NCBI GenBank assembly: GCA_958496175.1
Contig: OY292275.1
Location: forward strand, 11,222,001-11,286,000
Reading direction: 5' to 3'
From: Sisyra terminalis
Lineage: Eukaryota; Arthropoda; Insecta; Neuroptera; Sisyridae
DNA length: 64,000 nt
Part shown: positions 24,431-36,130 of the stretch, piece by piece
Numbering within the stretch: position 1 is the stretch's first letter
Layout of the letters: each line of letters opens with the position of its first letter
The notes under the pieces: generated by a model
What the model was told of the DNA's origin: nothing
What the model saw: only the letters and a program-made list of their open reading frames with translations
The model's database searches: none
Program-made: the position numbers and the translations under genes

Positions 24431-25010
24431 GAAATTTAAGCGTACTCTTAGGAAATCTCAGTATTTTAAAGGGTTTTAAAAAATTGAAAATGGCGATAAC
24501 CGAAGTAGAAAACGAAAAACGTAAAAGACCACCCAAAGCGTTTGATAGACATCGAATTGTAAGAGATTTGGATGAAAATTATATTCAAATGCAACAACAT
24601 CTTACATTAGTAGATTTGAATCAAACTTTTGCACAAAAAACGGTCAGAACATCAAAATAGGCAATTCAAAATGATCTTGGAGCATGGTAATTCCCCTGGT
24701 CAGATAGAAAAACGAGTGAAGGATTGATTGAGGCATTTAGTTTTGATAATTTTCGGTTCCGACTTACTCCCAAGACTTGGTTCCTTCAGGTTATTACTTA
24801 TTTGCGTCTATGGGACACCCAATTATTGAGCAAAACTTCACATCTTACAAAAATCCACATACACACCTTACCTTGATGACGGATTTTGCTCAAAAGATGA
24901 ATATTTTTTTTGGAATGATATCCACAAATTGCCAGATTGATAACAAAAATGTGTAGTTAATAAGGGAATTATTTTGAATGAAATAAATGCTTTCATGAAG
25001 AATTAATGAA
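24430..25010 (+). pseudogene. mariner transposase relic B, internally deleted
   Basis: The N-terminal block translates, with frame shifts, as TEVENEKRKRPPKAF, then LDENYIQMQQHL, then FAQKTVRTSK, matching the mariner helix-turn-helix region. A C-terminal block near 24855-24990 reads GFCSKDEYFFWNDIHKLP and then NKGNYFE, matching the KDEQFFWDGIHKLPERW and NGNYFE end of mariner. The catalytic centre is missing between them. This is the same deletion type as relic A at the window start, so both descend from one non-autonomous copy. Confidence 0.75.
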
Positions 25011-25269
25011 GCTTTTTTCAGGAATCAATTCCGGTTTCGTATTTCTGCATATTGTGTCTTTAGAATGTTAACATCTTTTGATAAACTAGAGTTTAGTGAA
25101 AAAATCTATAAAAATGTTTTTGGTTTCTTTTTCCTGGAAAATGTTATCAATTTAATTATATTTACTGTTTCAAGTGAATAAAATTTAAGAGTCTGTATAT
25201 ATTCGAACAATTTTTTGAATAAATATTTTTTGTTCATATTTCAAATTTACTATTTGCAAACTTCTTAAT

Positions 25270-26900
25270 TTCCTTCAGTAAATCTATTTATTTTCTTTCA
25301 ACTTAACTGACTAAACCAATTTTGGCGAAATTTCGTACCTATTTAGTTTGGTACTATTTTCCCCACAATAACGTAGGATACATCATTATAAAAGAAATAA
25401 TGGGAGGCTTCCCTTACATATAATTAAGGGATCAAAATAATTCAATCTTCATAATAGAGTAAATAACTACAATAATCGTATGTTGATTAGCCTAACAAAA
25501 AATATTGTCGAAATACTCAATTTACAAATCAAATAAAATGCAATAAATGCAGGCGGATATGAACTTACCATGGAAATAATAGATAACTATTAAATCACAA
25601 GATAATAAAAAAATTATCAGTAAAAATTGTCATATTTCGTTAAGAATAGTTCTTTATTTAAATAGGTATTTCTTTAAACTCAATTAGCTAAACCAATTTT
25701 GACAAAATTTAGTATCTATTTAGTTTGGTTTTATTTTCATCACAACAAGGTAGAATATATCAATATGAAAGAACAATATTTGGAAGCTTTCCTTACATAT
25801 AATAAGGGATGAAAAAGGACCCCATCTATATAATAGTGTATATAACATAATAGTCTGTTGGCTTATCAAAACTAAAAATATTGTCTAAATACTCAATTAA
25901 TTAATGAAGGAAGATACGAACTTACCGTGGTTCATACCATGGTGTTGAACTTACCATAGTGTAGATCATAGACTTTAGGGTGATTTTTTTTTGGTCCCAT
26001 CGTGAAATTTTGTTGGCAATACAAAAAAAAAATTCTCTGAAAGTTTGAGCCCTTAATATTAATTTTAAGTCCTCGACCAAGACGTGTAAAGATTTCCCAT
26101 TGAAAATACACGGAAACTCTAATTTTTTATTTTTAAATTTTTATATCTCAGCGGCATTTCATGGGATCGCTTTTACCGAAGATGGTTTTTTCTCAGAATT
26201 AAACGCTCTACAAAAGTGCCCATTGCGACAAAGTAGTAACTCACACCGGTGAGGTAGTACGGGCCACTGAACCTGATTTTTCCATAAAATTCAAGACTTA
26301 GTATCTCGTTTAATATTGATCTTCGCGATTTGGTTTAAAGGAACTTTTTTGTAGGAAATCAAATTCTCTACAAGTTTTTCATTTATAATTTTTCCGTAGC
26401 TCTTGTTATTTACGAGATAAATGCAAAAAAAAACGCGAATTTTATGGAAAAATCAGGTTCAGTGGCCCGTACTACCTCACCAGTGTGAGTTACGACTTTA
26501 TCGCAATGGGCACTTTTGTAGAGCGTTTAATTCTGAGAAAAAACCATCTTCGGTAAAAGCGATCCCATGAAATGCCGCTGAGATATAGAAATTTAAAAAT
26601 AAAAAATCAGAGTTTCCGTGTATTTTCAATGGGTAATCTTTGCACGTCTTGGTCGAGGACTTAAAATTAATATTCAGGGGTCAAACTTTCAGAGATTTTT
26701 TTTTTTGGTATTTCCAACAAAATTTCAGGATGGGACCAAAAAAAGTCAAAAAAAATCACCCAAATAGACTTGTCAACATAGTAGCAACTAGAATGTCACA
26801 CAGATGAAGTCATCAAGTAATCTATAGAAATAAAAGGAAATTATAAAAATACAAAATAACGAGGAAATTATCTGTAAAAATTGACGTAAGTAGTCAAAAA
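25270..26900. repeat. tandem duplication, about 378-bp unit, split by a MITE
   Basis: Two units share CTAAACCAATTTTG, TATTTAGTTTGGT, CCTTACATATAAT, AAGGGAT, AAATATTGTC, AAATACTCAATT and GAACTTACC (first at about 25.31-25.60 kb, second from 25.69 kb). The second unit is cut by the MITE at 25976-26763. Its tail (AAATTATCTGTAAAAATTG, near 26.87 kb) matches AAATTATCAGTAAAAATTG of unit 1 at 25.62 kb. The duplication therefore predates the MITE. Confidence 0.65.
25976..26763. mobile_element. 788-bp foldback MITE, family F1, copy 1 (hAT-like, 8-bp duplication)
   Basis: The ends are TAGGGTGATTTTTTT and AAAAAATCACCCAA, flanked by the direct repeat ATAGACTT at 25968-25975 and 26764-26771. The arms are near-perfect inverted repeats over several hundred bases, including CCTCGACCAAGACGTG and AAGTGCCCATTGCGA on the left arm. 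The loop has CTCTTGTTATTTACGAGATA. An 8-bp duplication and TAGGG-type termini fit the hAT superfamily. There is no coding capacity; a transcript would form a long hairpin. Confidence 0.8.
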
Positions 26901-28220
26901 TAGTTCGTATTTTCAAAAGATATGTGAAGCTTTTTAAAGACAAAAGTGGTAACTTTAAGAAGAATTATTGTAATTGTACCATAAATCATTAAAATTGTAA
27001 GCCATTTTTTACACAATCTGTCTAATAAATTGATTAACTGATAAATTGATATTGTGAAAAATATTTTTATCAAGAGGTAAGTTTTCGTAAATAGTTTACA
27101 TAATTTCGTTTCTTATAATTGATTCTTCAATACGATGAACAATAGTGATGAGAGTTTAGATGGAAATGAGAAAGTTTGTCGTCAATTAAAGTGTGTTTTT
27201 GCTATCCTAAATTTCTTCATGACAGTGGAATTTTCCGAATTCATATCGAACGGAAACTTTTCAATTGAGGAAAAATTCCGAACGAAAAAAGTGCGTTCAC
27301 TTGTTTAAGATTTTCCAAATCAATCACTTACGTAAATCAAATGAAAAATAAACAAATAATTTCATTGAAATTGTTGTAAATGTGTAGAATGTATATGTGT
27401 ATGAATGATTGTTGGTAGTTCGATAAGAAATGGACTAATTTTCACGCTCGATGAATTTTCGAATCGAAAGATGCATTTGAATGTTTCCAAGTGTAAGAGC
27501 ATCTGTTAAGATGTTGTTTGTTCAGAATCGCAGCACACAAATGTCCAAGTAATTAAATAAAAGCCTACAAATTTAACAACCGGAAGGTCTAGAAAGCGAG
27601 CAAAGCAAGGAAGAGACTTCAATGTGTCACTGATAATTTCGAAGTCGATGACCGATGTAAGAAAGTGTGTGGTCACCCTCACCAGGTCATTGGATCTTCA
27701 AAATAACTTCTTTTCGTCACATAGTGGTCTTGTTTTTTCGAACTAGGTGGTTCACCAAGTTCCGGTGGGAGGTTCGGGAACATGAACCTTTCTACTCGCA
27801 ACTTTCACATTTTTGTACTTCAATTAGCCTTCACACCTTAATTAAACGCACAATTATTCTCAACTGTCTGTAAAAAAAAATTTCCGTAACCTTTCCAAGT
27901 CAATTCCGCCCAAAAATGAAAATCAGAGATACTAACAAAGGAATACGATATCGAGTGAAATATGAAGCTTTTTTTCTCACGGAAAACGATCTAAAAATGA
28001 TCCAATGATTCATCCATTGTCATCATACAAAGAAAATGTGCAACCTAATCAATTCTAAGGTGCAATAACACTAATTGTATTTCTATACGTTGATACTTGT
28101 AATTCACTGTGAGAAAATATTCTCGAGGATCAAATCAGCAAAATTTTTCAATTACAATTAAAATATTTACTACGACGGTACATTGACCATCTCTTATGTT
28201 TATATCAAAATGAAATTATA
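26901..28220. other. A+T-rich intergenic DNA
   Basis: No recognised feature. The frame at 27667-27873 has no motif, although 27480-27790 is somewhat richer in G+C than its surroundings on both strands. Confidence 0.4.
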
Positions 28221-28228
28221 ATTTAATA

Positions 28229-28430
28229 GATGATAAAATTCAGATGTCAGCTTTTATTAAATAAATAGGAAATTCAGGTTGTTTAAGATGTTTTTATTTA
28301 ATTTTTAAAGAAAATTGTAACTTAAATTATTATTAAGGGGACAATTCAAATTGTTTGAGATCGGTTGAGTTGTTTAATATTCAAATTAGCTACGTTTCGT
28401 TACGTATCATAACTTCATCAAAATATTTTA
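28229..28430 (-). repeat. hammerhead-bearing repeat, family P1, copy near 28.4 kb
   Basis: It carries the family words GATGATAAAATTCAGAT, TCAGCTTTTATT and TTCAGGTTGTTTAAGAT. The minus strand at 28387-28420 reads TGATGAAGTTATGATACG, then TAACGAAACGTAGC. The AGCC before the core is missing and the first core base is T instead of C, so this copy should not form a working ribozyme. Confidence 0.6.
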
Positions 28431-28599
28431 GTTTTAATTTAAAATCATAATAAATTGTTTTTTTTTATTGGATTTAAATTTAAACTAAAATATTTTTGTG
28501 ATTCAAGATTATAACACTATTAAGTATATCCTTATATTTTGAATTTGAAAAAATCATATTTTATTTTTCCAACTAAAAAAGATTCGTTTAATGCATATG

Positions 28600-28655
28600 T
28601 GAAACTGATGGGGTATGAGGATCAGTACCTCCGAAAAGGTTAAAAATCGCTGCTG
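28600..28655 (-). mobile_element. hAT-type terminus, paired with the copy at 57.46 kb
   Basis: The minus strand reads CAGCAGCGATTTTTAACCTT, then TTCGGAGGTACTGATC, then CCCCATCAG. The same block occurs in the opposite orientation at 57458-57590, extending through ATGCATTAAACGAATC. Ends of the CAGCGGTTTTTAACC form are typical of Charlie-like hAT elements. A P1 repeat lies beside it in both places. Confidence 0.5.
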
Positions 28656-28824
28656 TAGATTATGTATACATTTAATTTTTGATCCAATTTCTAGTTAAAT
28701 TTTTAACTAAATATACTCTCAATCCAAATGTTCTTACCGTTTTTTAAATACCAACATATTTCTATTGTAAGCCTTCAACAATCCTAAAACTTACTTTATT
28801 GATTTAGAATAAACTTTGTATTTA

Positions 28825-29605
28825 ATCGTGAAATTTTGATGGAAATACCAAAAAAAAAAAAATCTCTGAAAGTTTGAGCCCTTAATATTAATTTTAAGTC
28901 CTCGACCAAGACGTGTAAAGATTTCCCATTGAAAATACATGGAAACTCTGATTTTTTATTTTTAAATTTCTATATCTCAGCGGCATTTCATGTGATCACT
29001 TTTACCGAAGATGGTTTTTTCTCAGAATTAAACGCTCTACAAAAGTGCCCATTGCGACAAAGTCGTAACTCACACCGGTGAGGTAGTACGAGCCACTGAA
29101 CCTGATTTTTCCATAAAATTCAAGACTTAGTATCTCGTTTAATATTGATCTTCGCGATTTGGTCTACAGGAACTTTTTTGTAGGAAATAAAATTCTCTAC
29201 AAGTTTTTTATTTATAATTTTTCCGTAGCTCTTGTTATTTACGAGATAAATGCAAAAAAAACGCGAATTTTATGGAAAAATCAGGTTCAGTGGCCCGTAC
29301 TACCTCACCGGTGTGAGTTACGACTTTGTCGCAATGGGCATTTTTGTAGAGCGTTTAATTCTGAGAAAATACCATCTTCGGTAAAAGCGATCCCATGAAA
29401 TGCCGCTGAGATATAGAAATTTAAAAATAAAAAGTCAAAGTTTCCGTGTATTTTCAATGGGAAATCTTTCCACGTCTTGGTCGAGGACTTAAAATTAATA
29501 TTAAGGGCTCAAACTTTCAGAGAATTTTTTTTTTTTGGTATTTCCAACAAAATTTCACGATGGGACCAAAAAGAATCAAAAAAAGTCAAAAAAAAAATCA
29601 CCCTA
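28825..29605. mobile_element. foldback MITE, family F1, copy 2 (left end truncated)
   Basis: It matches copy 1 through both arms (CCTCGACCAAGACGTG, CATTGCGACAAAGTCG, ACCTCACCGGTGTGAG) and ends in AAAATCACCCTA at 29605. The left terminus is missing: the copy starts at ATCGTGAAATTTTG, without the TAGGGTGATTTTTTGGTCCC segment. Without both ends it could not be mobilised. The open frames at 29159-29398 and 29446-29667 are arm sequence, not genes. Confidence 0.75.
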
Positions 29606-30480
29606 GTCTAGACTCGGATCTATTTTTTTCCAAATATGTGCATTATATTAAGGGAAGAATGGACTAGATGGTTGATATTATTATTGTAGAAGTTTTCATT
29701 CAACAAAATACTCTTACCAGTTTTGTTTTGGAAGTATTTATGACAATAGTTGAACAAATAGACAATTTTTCAAAAAAAAATCCCAAGTAGAGAATGTGAA
29801 TGAAGTATATATGGTTTCCATTTGTGGCATCTCAGTGAAAATTAGAAGATACAAAGTTTTGATTAGGTAAAGGATTAATTTTTACATAATTCTACCACCC
29901 ATTCAGTAGTTTCGTTCTTAGTAAATAATATATTGAGTTTTCCTTGAAATTCATTCTGTGGCTTAGTTCTAAAAGGGCCAATGCTAGTTCCGAGAAAAAG
30001 GCATTGAAAAATATTTGATAATGACATAATAATGACATTGACTGACATTATAATGGAAATACTACCCATATTATTGTGTTATTAGACATTGGCCTTTGGA
30101 GGATTTAAGACTTACAAAATTCTTTGGTATAAATAACACAAAAATTGAAAAAATTGACATTGGTCCTTTAAGAACCAAGTCACAGAATTAATGGTAGTTT
30201 TCTTTCAGCTCTTAAAGCCTTAACAGTGGAGGGATAAGGAAATAATTGCTTTTATGACATCTCTTTTGGATTCACACCTGATTGAAAAGTAATTTATATG
30301 AACATATTGACCAAAAGTGCACTCAAAATATTGAGTCACAAAAAACAATTGGGTTTGTGAATTTTTTTTTGTGATAAATGGAAAGATCATATATAAGTTT
30401 TATAGCAAAACTATTTTTTGTTTTTTTTTTCGCAATAATTTAAAAGTTATTTCAAAATAAAAATTAATTTTTAAATCTAG
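29606..30480. other. A+T-rich intergenic DNA
   Basis: No recognised gene. Short direct repeats of AATGACATTGACTGACATT type occur at 30020-30060. The minus-strand frame 29875-30069 has no motif. Confidence 0.4.
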
Positions 30481-30634
30481 TACCGAAAACACGCCGACAG
30501 CTCCCGAACAAACCCGAGCGCGTGTGACGTAATGTTAGTTGTCGCTCATTGCAGTTGATACAGAAATAATAAGTACAGTGTTTTGATTGATTTAATTCTG
30601 TTGTGATAGTTAAATATTGAAATTTATATTGAAA

Positions 30635-30733
30635 ATGTCGAACCTTAAAAGTTATCGTTCTTGTTTTGTACCATTATGTACGAATACTACAAAAACAACT
30701 CCTAACAAAATGTTTTTAAATTGGTTATTTTAA
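30635..30733 (+). pseudogene. THAP-type zinc finger N-terminal fragment
   Basis: A 32-codon frame begins MSNLKSYRSCFVPLC and continues NTTKTTPNKMF before a stop at 30731-30733. The C-x(4)-C spacing and the CFVP-x-C, TPxKxF pattern are those of the start of THAP domains, DNA-binding zinc fingers of about 90 residues found in P-element-type transposases and in host proteins. The rest of the domain (second zinc ligands, AVPTF) is absent, so this is a remnant. It is preceded by a CpG-rich block at 30483-30560, unusual for this window, which may be the promoter end of a non-autonomous transposon. No terminal repeats could be defined. Confidence 0.5.
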
Positions 30734-30984
30734 ATATATCAACATCAGGAATATTATCAGACTTTGCTTTTATAAATCCTTTATCACACATAGCTAATTG
30801 GAATCAACTAACGACTCGTTTTTTAGCAATAAATTTTCAATATTATTGTCTAGTCACGTGTATTAGCTGTAAAAGCTGTACTGTTATTAAATAGCTATAA
30901 CACAAAATTAACATTGAGCTAGCCTCCCATGTATAACATTATGACGTCACAACTATGGTGACCACTCATGCACGTTTATAGTCA

Positions 30985-32315
30985 CGTGAAGTTTTTTTAA
31001 ATTTTATCAATTTTTAATCGTTTATAATTAATTGAAAAAAATTTTTTTTTAAGTTTTTTGCATTAAATATCAATATTATTAATAATAAAGTTTGAAAATA
31101 CATGAAAAAAATCAATAATTTTTTTTTTCAAATTCCCAATTACAGTTATTAATACATAAACTTTTTAATTTTATTAAAAGCTTTTAAAAGCTCTTTTTAT
31201 AAGTGTTCTGGAGTAATGTAAGAATGACTCAAGCTTAGTTATAAGAGAAACCATGATTTTGATAAAATCAATTTTTAATCCGAATGATTTTTTCCATCCC
31301 TTGATTAGTTACTAATCAAATTGGGGCGAGGTACTATTGAAAAATTTGGTAAATACAAAATTGATACCCTTCCATACCAACAACAAATTCCCATTGGTAA
31401 TTGTTTGGAAAAGTTGCACTTAAATATAATTATTATTAATCAATGCAAGTTTAATGAACTTATGCTTTAATCACTGAAAAACATGTTTATCCTACCTCAG
31501 TCGATCATAAAATTTGCCTCAAAAAAATATAAAAATTAAAAAAAAAACGCTCATATCTTTTATGTGAAATGAATTCAGCATAACTATTGGGCTTTTTGAA
31601 ATCATCAATGTGTTCTATAATGTGAACCTTGAATTGTCGGGGCATCAATTCGAGAATTATGTGGAATTATTTTTCAGATAAGTTCAATGAATCTTCTCAA
31701 AATTTATTAGCTTTATTAATAATAAGTAGATATATATGTAAGAAAAAGAGTGATTTTTGGCTTTTCGATTGTTCCACTTATGATTTGATCTTTCGCTTAG
31801 GAAATAGATAAATGTGTGGGAAAATTGAATTATGCAACAAATGCTTCCTATATTACGATTTGTTTATTTATGTTTTTTTTTTATTTTAAATAACTGTATA
31901 AGTTTTTGTATGAATTAATGAGTTTCATTTGGCTTTTAAACTTTTGTAACACTTATTATCTTTGTAATAAATTTAATTTTAAATTAAACATTTAAAATTT
32001 ATCATAAATTATGCACATTAATTTTTGATATCATTCATTTAACTAAAAATAACTATAAGTCAATGGAGATACTGGTTCATGGTATTTGTGATATAATCGA
32101 TAAAGAAAAAAAAAATTCAAGTCTTTTTGCATATTGCATAAAATAGTTTGAATTGACTTGCCAGCTTTTTTCCAGCTCTAATTTTTGTGGATGAAAAACT
32201 TAACTGTGGTACGATGCTTTACCATTAAATATCGGTAATCTTTTGCAAAATACAGAATGAAGATAGCAGATATTTTATGTAATCAATTTTTCAAGAATAC
32301 TTTATATTTGTCTTA
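30985..32315. other. A+T-rich intergenic DNA
   Basis: No recognised gene or repeat beyond homopolymer runs. The plus frame at 31629-31811 has no motif. Confidence 0.4.
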
Positions 32316-32319
32316 TGAA

Positions 32320-32572
32320 TTTTTTTAAATAAAAAGACAATTCAGGTTGTTTAAGATCGTTTTTTTTATTTAATATTTTTATTGTTCAATTTAATATTTT
32401 GTAATTATTTTAATTTTTTATAGAAGCCTGATCAAGTTACGATAAGTAACGAAACGTAGCTAATTGAATAATAAAAATATTAAATAAAAAAAACGTTCTT
32501 AAACAACCTGAATTGTCTTCTTATTTAAAAAAATAAAAGCTGAGATCAGAATTTTATCATCTGTCTTATGAA
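32320..32572 (+). repeat. hammerhead-bearing repeat, family P1, hairpin copy near 32.4 kb
   Basis: The outer arms AGACAATTCAGGTTGTTTAA (32336) and TTAAACAACCTGAATTGTCT (32499) form an inverted repeat. Between them, 32425-32462 reads AGCCTGATCAAGTTAC, GATAAGTAAC, GAAACGTAGCTA. Helix II (GTTAC with GTAAC) and the GAAA box are intact, but the conserved CTGATGA is CTGATCA. It has the same family ends as the cluster at 57.6-58.7 kb (AAAAGCTGAGATC, GAATTTTATCATCT). Confidence 0.65.
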
Positions 32573-33770
32573 TCGTAGAATAATTTCGAAATTTGAGTAA
32601 TTATTGATAAATTTAAAATTAATTTTGTTCAGCTAATAATAAAATTAATTTTGTTAGCTGGAATCCTATAATGCATCTAAATTCTACACAAATGGGATCC
32701 TATTTCTTTTCCTGGTCTTGATTATAAGCAAATCCTCGACTGTAGAATCTTTGAAAAAAGTTCATATATATCCTATTGAATTTATTCTTCAACGTTCAGA
32801 TCTTTTACATAATATGCTTATTTATGGTGACGCATCTTCATCTATTTCAATCTTAATAAGAATCCAGTTATGAAAAAATTAAAATTTTCATTTTTTTCAA
32901 GTTTCAAGGCATCTCCCTTAACTCATTGAAATTTCCTGACATTTCTTGGCTTAACAAATTTCCCTGACCGCTGAAAACTATTATCCATTTTGTGGGAACT
33001 ATCAGTGGTGTAGTGTGGAAATGTATACAAAGTATTGGCTAATATATTCCTTCAAGCTATTATAGTATCATGAAGATAATAACAAACTTCTGTTTATTGA
33101 TTTTTGTACGATTTACATTATATATGGTTTTGTTTTCGTGTATATTTTCTACTTTATCTTTTAAATCCCTCTTCCTTTTGGTGATCGATAGTATCCTACT
33201 TTGAAAACCCCCTTCCCTTCTCACAAACGTCCACAGTTCTTGAAGACCATGTGCGTTTTGAAAAATTCGAATTAGTTTTATAATTTTTTTCATAAATCCA
33301 TTTCCTTAGGAAAAACCTTCCCTTAAATCTCTTTCCCATTACCCTTATGGGATAAAAGCTCACTAATAGTAGGTATGGAAAATACATTACAATCATATTA
33401 ATAATAAGCAAACATACATTTTTCGTAGTTAAGATGGTAAAGAGAGAGAACAAATTGTTAACACATACGTATGAGTGAAAACTAAATATAATTGTCTTCA
33501 ATTTGAAATAAAATTTGTTGTGAACAACCATTTTGATTTGTTATTTGTATCAATGCTGGATTTTGAATATTTCACGGAAAGTTACTAGTCAATGTGATAA
33601 AAGACAAACAAATGAATGTATGAATGTGTGTATGCTGGCAAAGACAGAACAGAAAATGTATTTAAACATATTGGCGTGAGAAAAAAAATCTTTTAAGTGA
33701 AAATCATATATAAAAATCATTTTAACATTGATAAGTATTTTATTTATTTCCATGTCACAATAAATTAATG
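32573..33770. other. A+T-rich intergenic DNA
   Basis: No recognised gene. The overlapping minus frames at 33060-33293 and 33196-33531 have no domain motif. A TGAATGTATGAATGTGTGTATG simple-sequence patch lies near 33.62 kb. Confidence 0.4.
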
Positions 33771-33777
33771 AATAATA

Positions 33778-33910
33778 ATATATATATGTCTTATAATATT
33801 ATAAAAACTGTTGAAACGCGTCGTAATAAAGAAGAAATTGAGTCTCATAAGACATATATATATATATATATAATATATATAAAATAATATATAATATATA
33901 TATAATATAT
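33778..33910. repeat. TA-rich microsatellite with flanking inverted words
   Basis: GACATATATATATATATATA and TATAATATAT runs at 33851-33910 follow a short palindrome in which ATATATATGTCTTATAA (33780) is inverted at 33847 (TTATGAGACATATAT region). A GTTGAAACGCGTCG word near 33812 resembles the GAAAC-GTC box of the hammerhead repeats but has no CTGANGA partner in place. Confidence 0.4.
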
Positions 33911-36130
33911 CCATTAAAAATCATTGTTTCCAATGTGAACTAACTGATTGTTGTTATTTGTTTCAACTGTCATTTCAATTTATTTCCAATGATATGCTGT
34001 GAATAGGCTGTGAACATGTCACGGGTTGTTACTAGTTTTTTAACAATAGATAAGTTTATTTCTTTTGTGGAAAAAGGGTGTTATTTTTTAGTCCGGCAAA
34101 AGAAGCAATAGCTTTTGAAAGGTTAAACGCAAATATTCTAAATCTTAACATTTCATTTATAATGCTTTTTGGTTAGTTTTGTTGTTTACTGCAAAACTCT
34201 ATCTAAATATCGAGTACTAAACTAAGCCCCAATGAAGAATTTGAAGATTCCCGAGGTCGGAATTTGTTGTACGGTTTTACATTGAGTCAATATTCTTTAG
34301 AGGTAGATGTTTTAAAAATTTTTCGTTTTAGTAGAATTTTTTTTCGAAGGGCTGATTAACATGTTGTTTACAACATATTTGGTTTCAAGAATTTTCCGTT
34401 TCGTCAATCAATTTTTTTTCGGCTGGTCCACGTTAATGTGTGCTGACATATCGTATGTTACAAACGTAATAAGCAACAGTTGGTTGACCTTTCCTGAGTT
34501 TCGATAAGTTTTTGATAAACAATTTAGCCTGTTTTTGTCCTAGACTTGTTGTCCTTGGATGTAGAGCCACGTGTATCCAAAATACTCGATCTATTACTCA
34601 TTGGACGCTTTTTCAAAGACCCACCGCCGAACAGTTCGAGGAAGAATTCATTTGAAAATTTTACCAACCTTTTTTTTTTTTTTTGGCCAATGTCTTGGTA
34701 CCCATCAGCGAAAAAAAAGGATTTTTTGCTCGAAAAACACTTTCGTTACACTGGCAGAAAATGTGTGATTTATTTGGCAATATGTCCACAGATTAGATCG
34801 TTTCAAATGTAGTCATTGAATAAAATTTGTCTGAAGTCTGAAGCTTGTCTAATTTATACGTAAATAAATCAAAGCCGGGGAGGTGAGGCCGAAAAAATTT
34901 GTTGATGTGAACGATTACACACGACGATTGGGAGAAAGAGTTGGGCGGCGCTTTTGATTTCTTTCAAACACGAAAATAATGAAAACGAAAATGAAAATTA
35001 ATGTAAAATACACGAAATATGCGAATAATTATAGTGGCCAGGTGTTTGCTGCCCGTTTCGACTGGTTCGTGTTTATGAGAAAATTTTATTTATTTTTTTT
35101 TCCGTTGATAACTTACTACTACTATTGTCAAATTATGTAAATCAGGCACTATATGAATTAAGACAATTTTTCGTATTTGCAAACGCACAAATAACATTCG
35201 AAAAAAATTTCTGAATCAATGAACTCTAAATGTCAGAAACGAAAAACTAATCTTGTTTTTGGAGGCTCTTATCAAGGTAAAATTTGAGTAGTGTAAAAAT
35301 TTGCATAAAGATTTCTCATCAAAAATATATTTCTTTTTCTTTACGATATATTGTCCCAGGATAATCAACATCCTGATCTTAACAATTATCTGTAGAAGTA
35401 GAAAAGTAAAAATCAAAAGTAATGAGTCTCAAAAGTTACCTTAGTCATCGTTTTCCAAGGAATAACAATTCTCGAATTACTACAAACTAGTTTTACCATT
35501 TCTCGTCTTTCCTGTCTTATATCACCATCAAACTAAACGCTTAAAGAATTAACCATTTCTAAGAAAATTTTGTTGCATTATTTATTTTTGGAACCCCAAT
35601 CATTATCTTATGGATTCTTTTGCGTTTTGGAAAATGGCTGAAAGCTAAATTAATTTTAGTATAAAAGCTCAATTTTCCCACAAAAAATTAGAGGGTTGAT
35701 AGACTGAATCAAAATGATTGCTTTGTAAAATAAGATATAATACTTCCTGGTTTTCTCTTTTTTAAATAAGGGTACTTGATAGAGGGTAGTACAAAGCTTT
35801 TTTTAGCCATCAATGTTCTTCCACATGCCTCAATATTCGATATGTTTTAAAGCCTAATACCCAGCATGATCTGTGATTTCCACTTTTAAAGTCCACAAAA
35901 TTCAAATTCAAAAACAACACCTAATTTACTGCCAAAAGCAACTCTTACGACTGAAAAGAAAGACTTTTCTACATCAATATCGTATTTCTTTTCTCGAACA
36001 CGAATAAGTCGATTAATTTGTATTGAATATGCAACTTAGAAAAATAATTTCAACATACGTATATTTAGTTGAGAGCAGTTTACTTGGGCGTACCTTAAAA
36101 CCAATGATAACAAGTTTCACATGTAATACG
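33911..36130. other. A+T-rich intergenic DNA with a weak open frame
   Basis: No gene can be supported. On the minus strand 34669-34524 is open and reads NEFFLELFGGGSLKKRPM, then NRSSILDTRGSTSKDNKS, ending at TAA. This composition looks less random than the rest, but there is no good splice acceptor before it. Plus-strand frames 34546-34812 and 34571-34768 overlap it. The T17 run at 34670-34686 is notable. Confidence 0.35.

Noticed and set aside
29159..29667. Frames at 29159-29398 and 29446-29667, with a near-identical frame at 48187-48426
   Set aside because: The similarity of the predicted peptides (MVYRNFFV start) reflects the shared MITE arm, not a conserved gene.
33778..33850. Hammerhead motif at GTTGAAACGCGTCG
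   Set aside because: No CTGANGA box with a helix II lies at the needed distance on the same strand.
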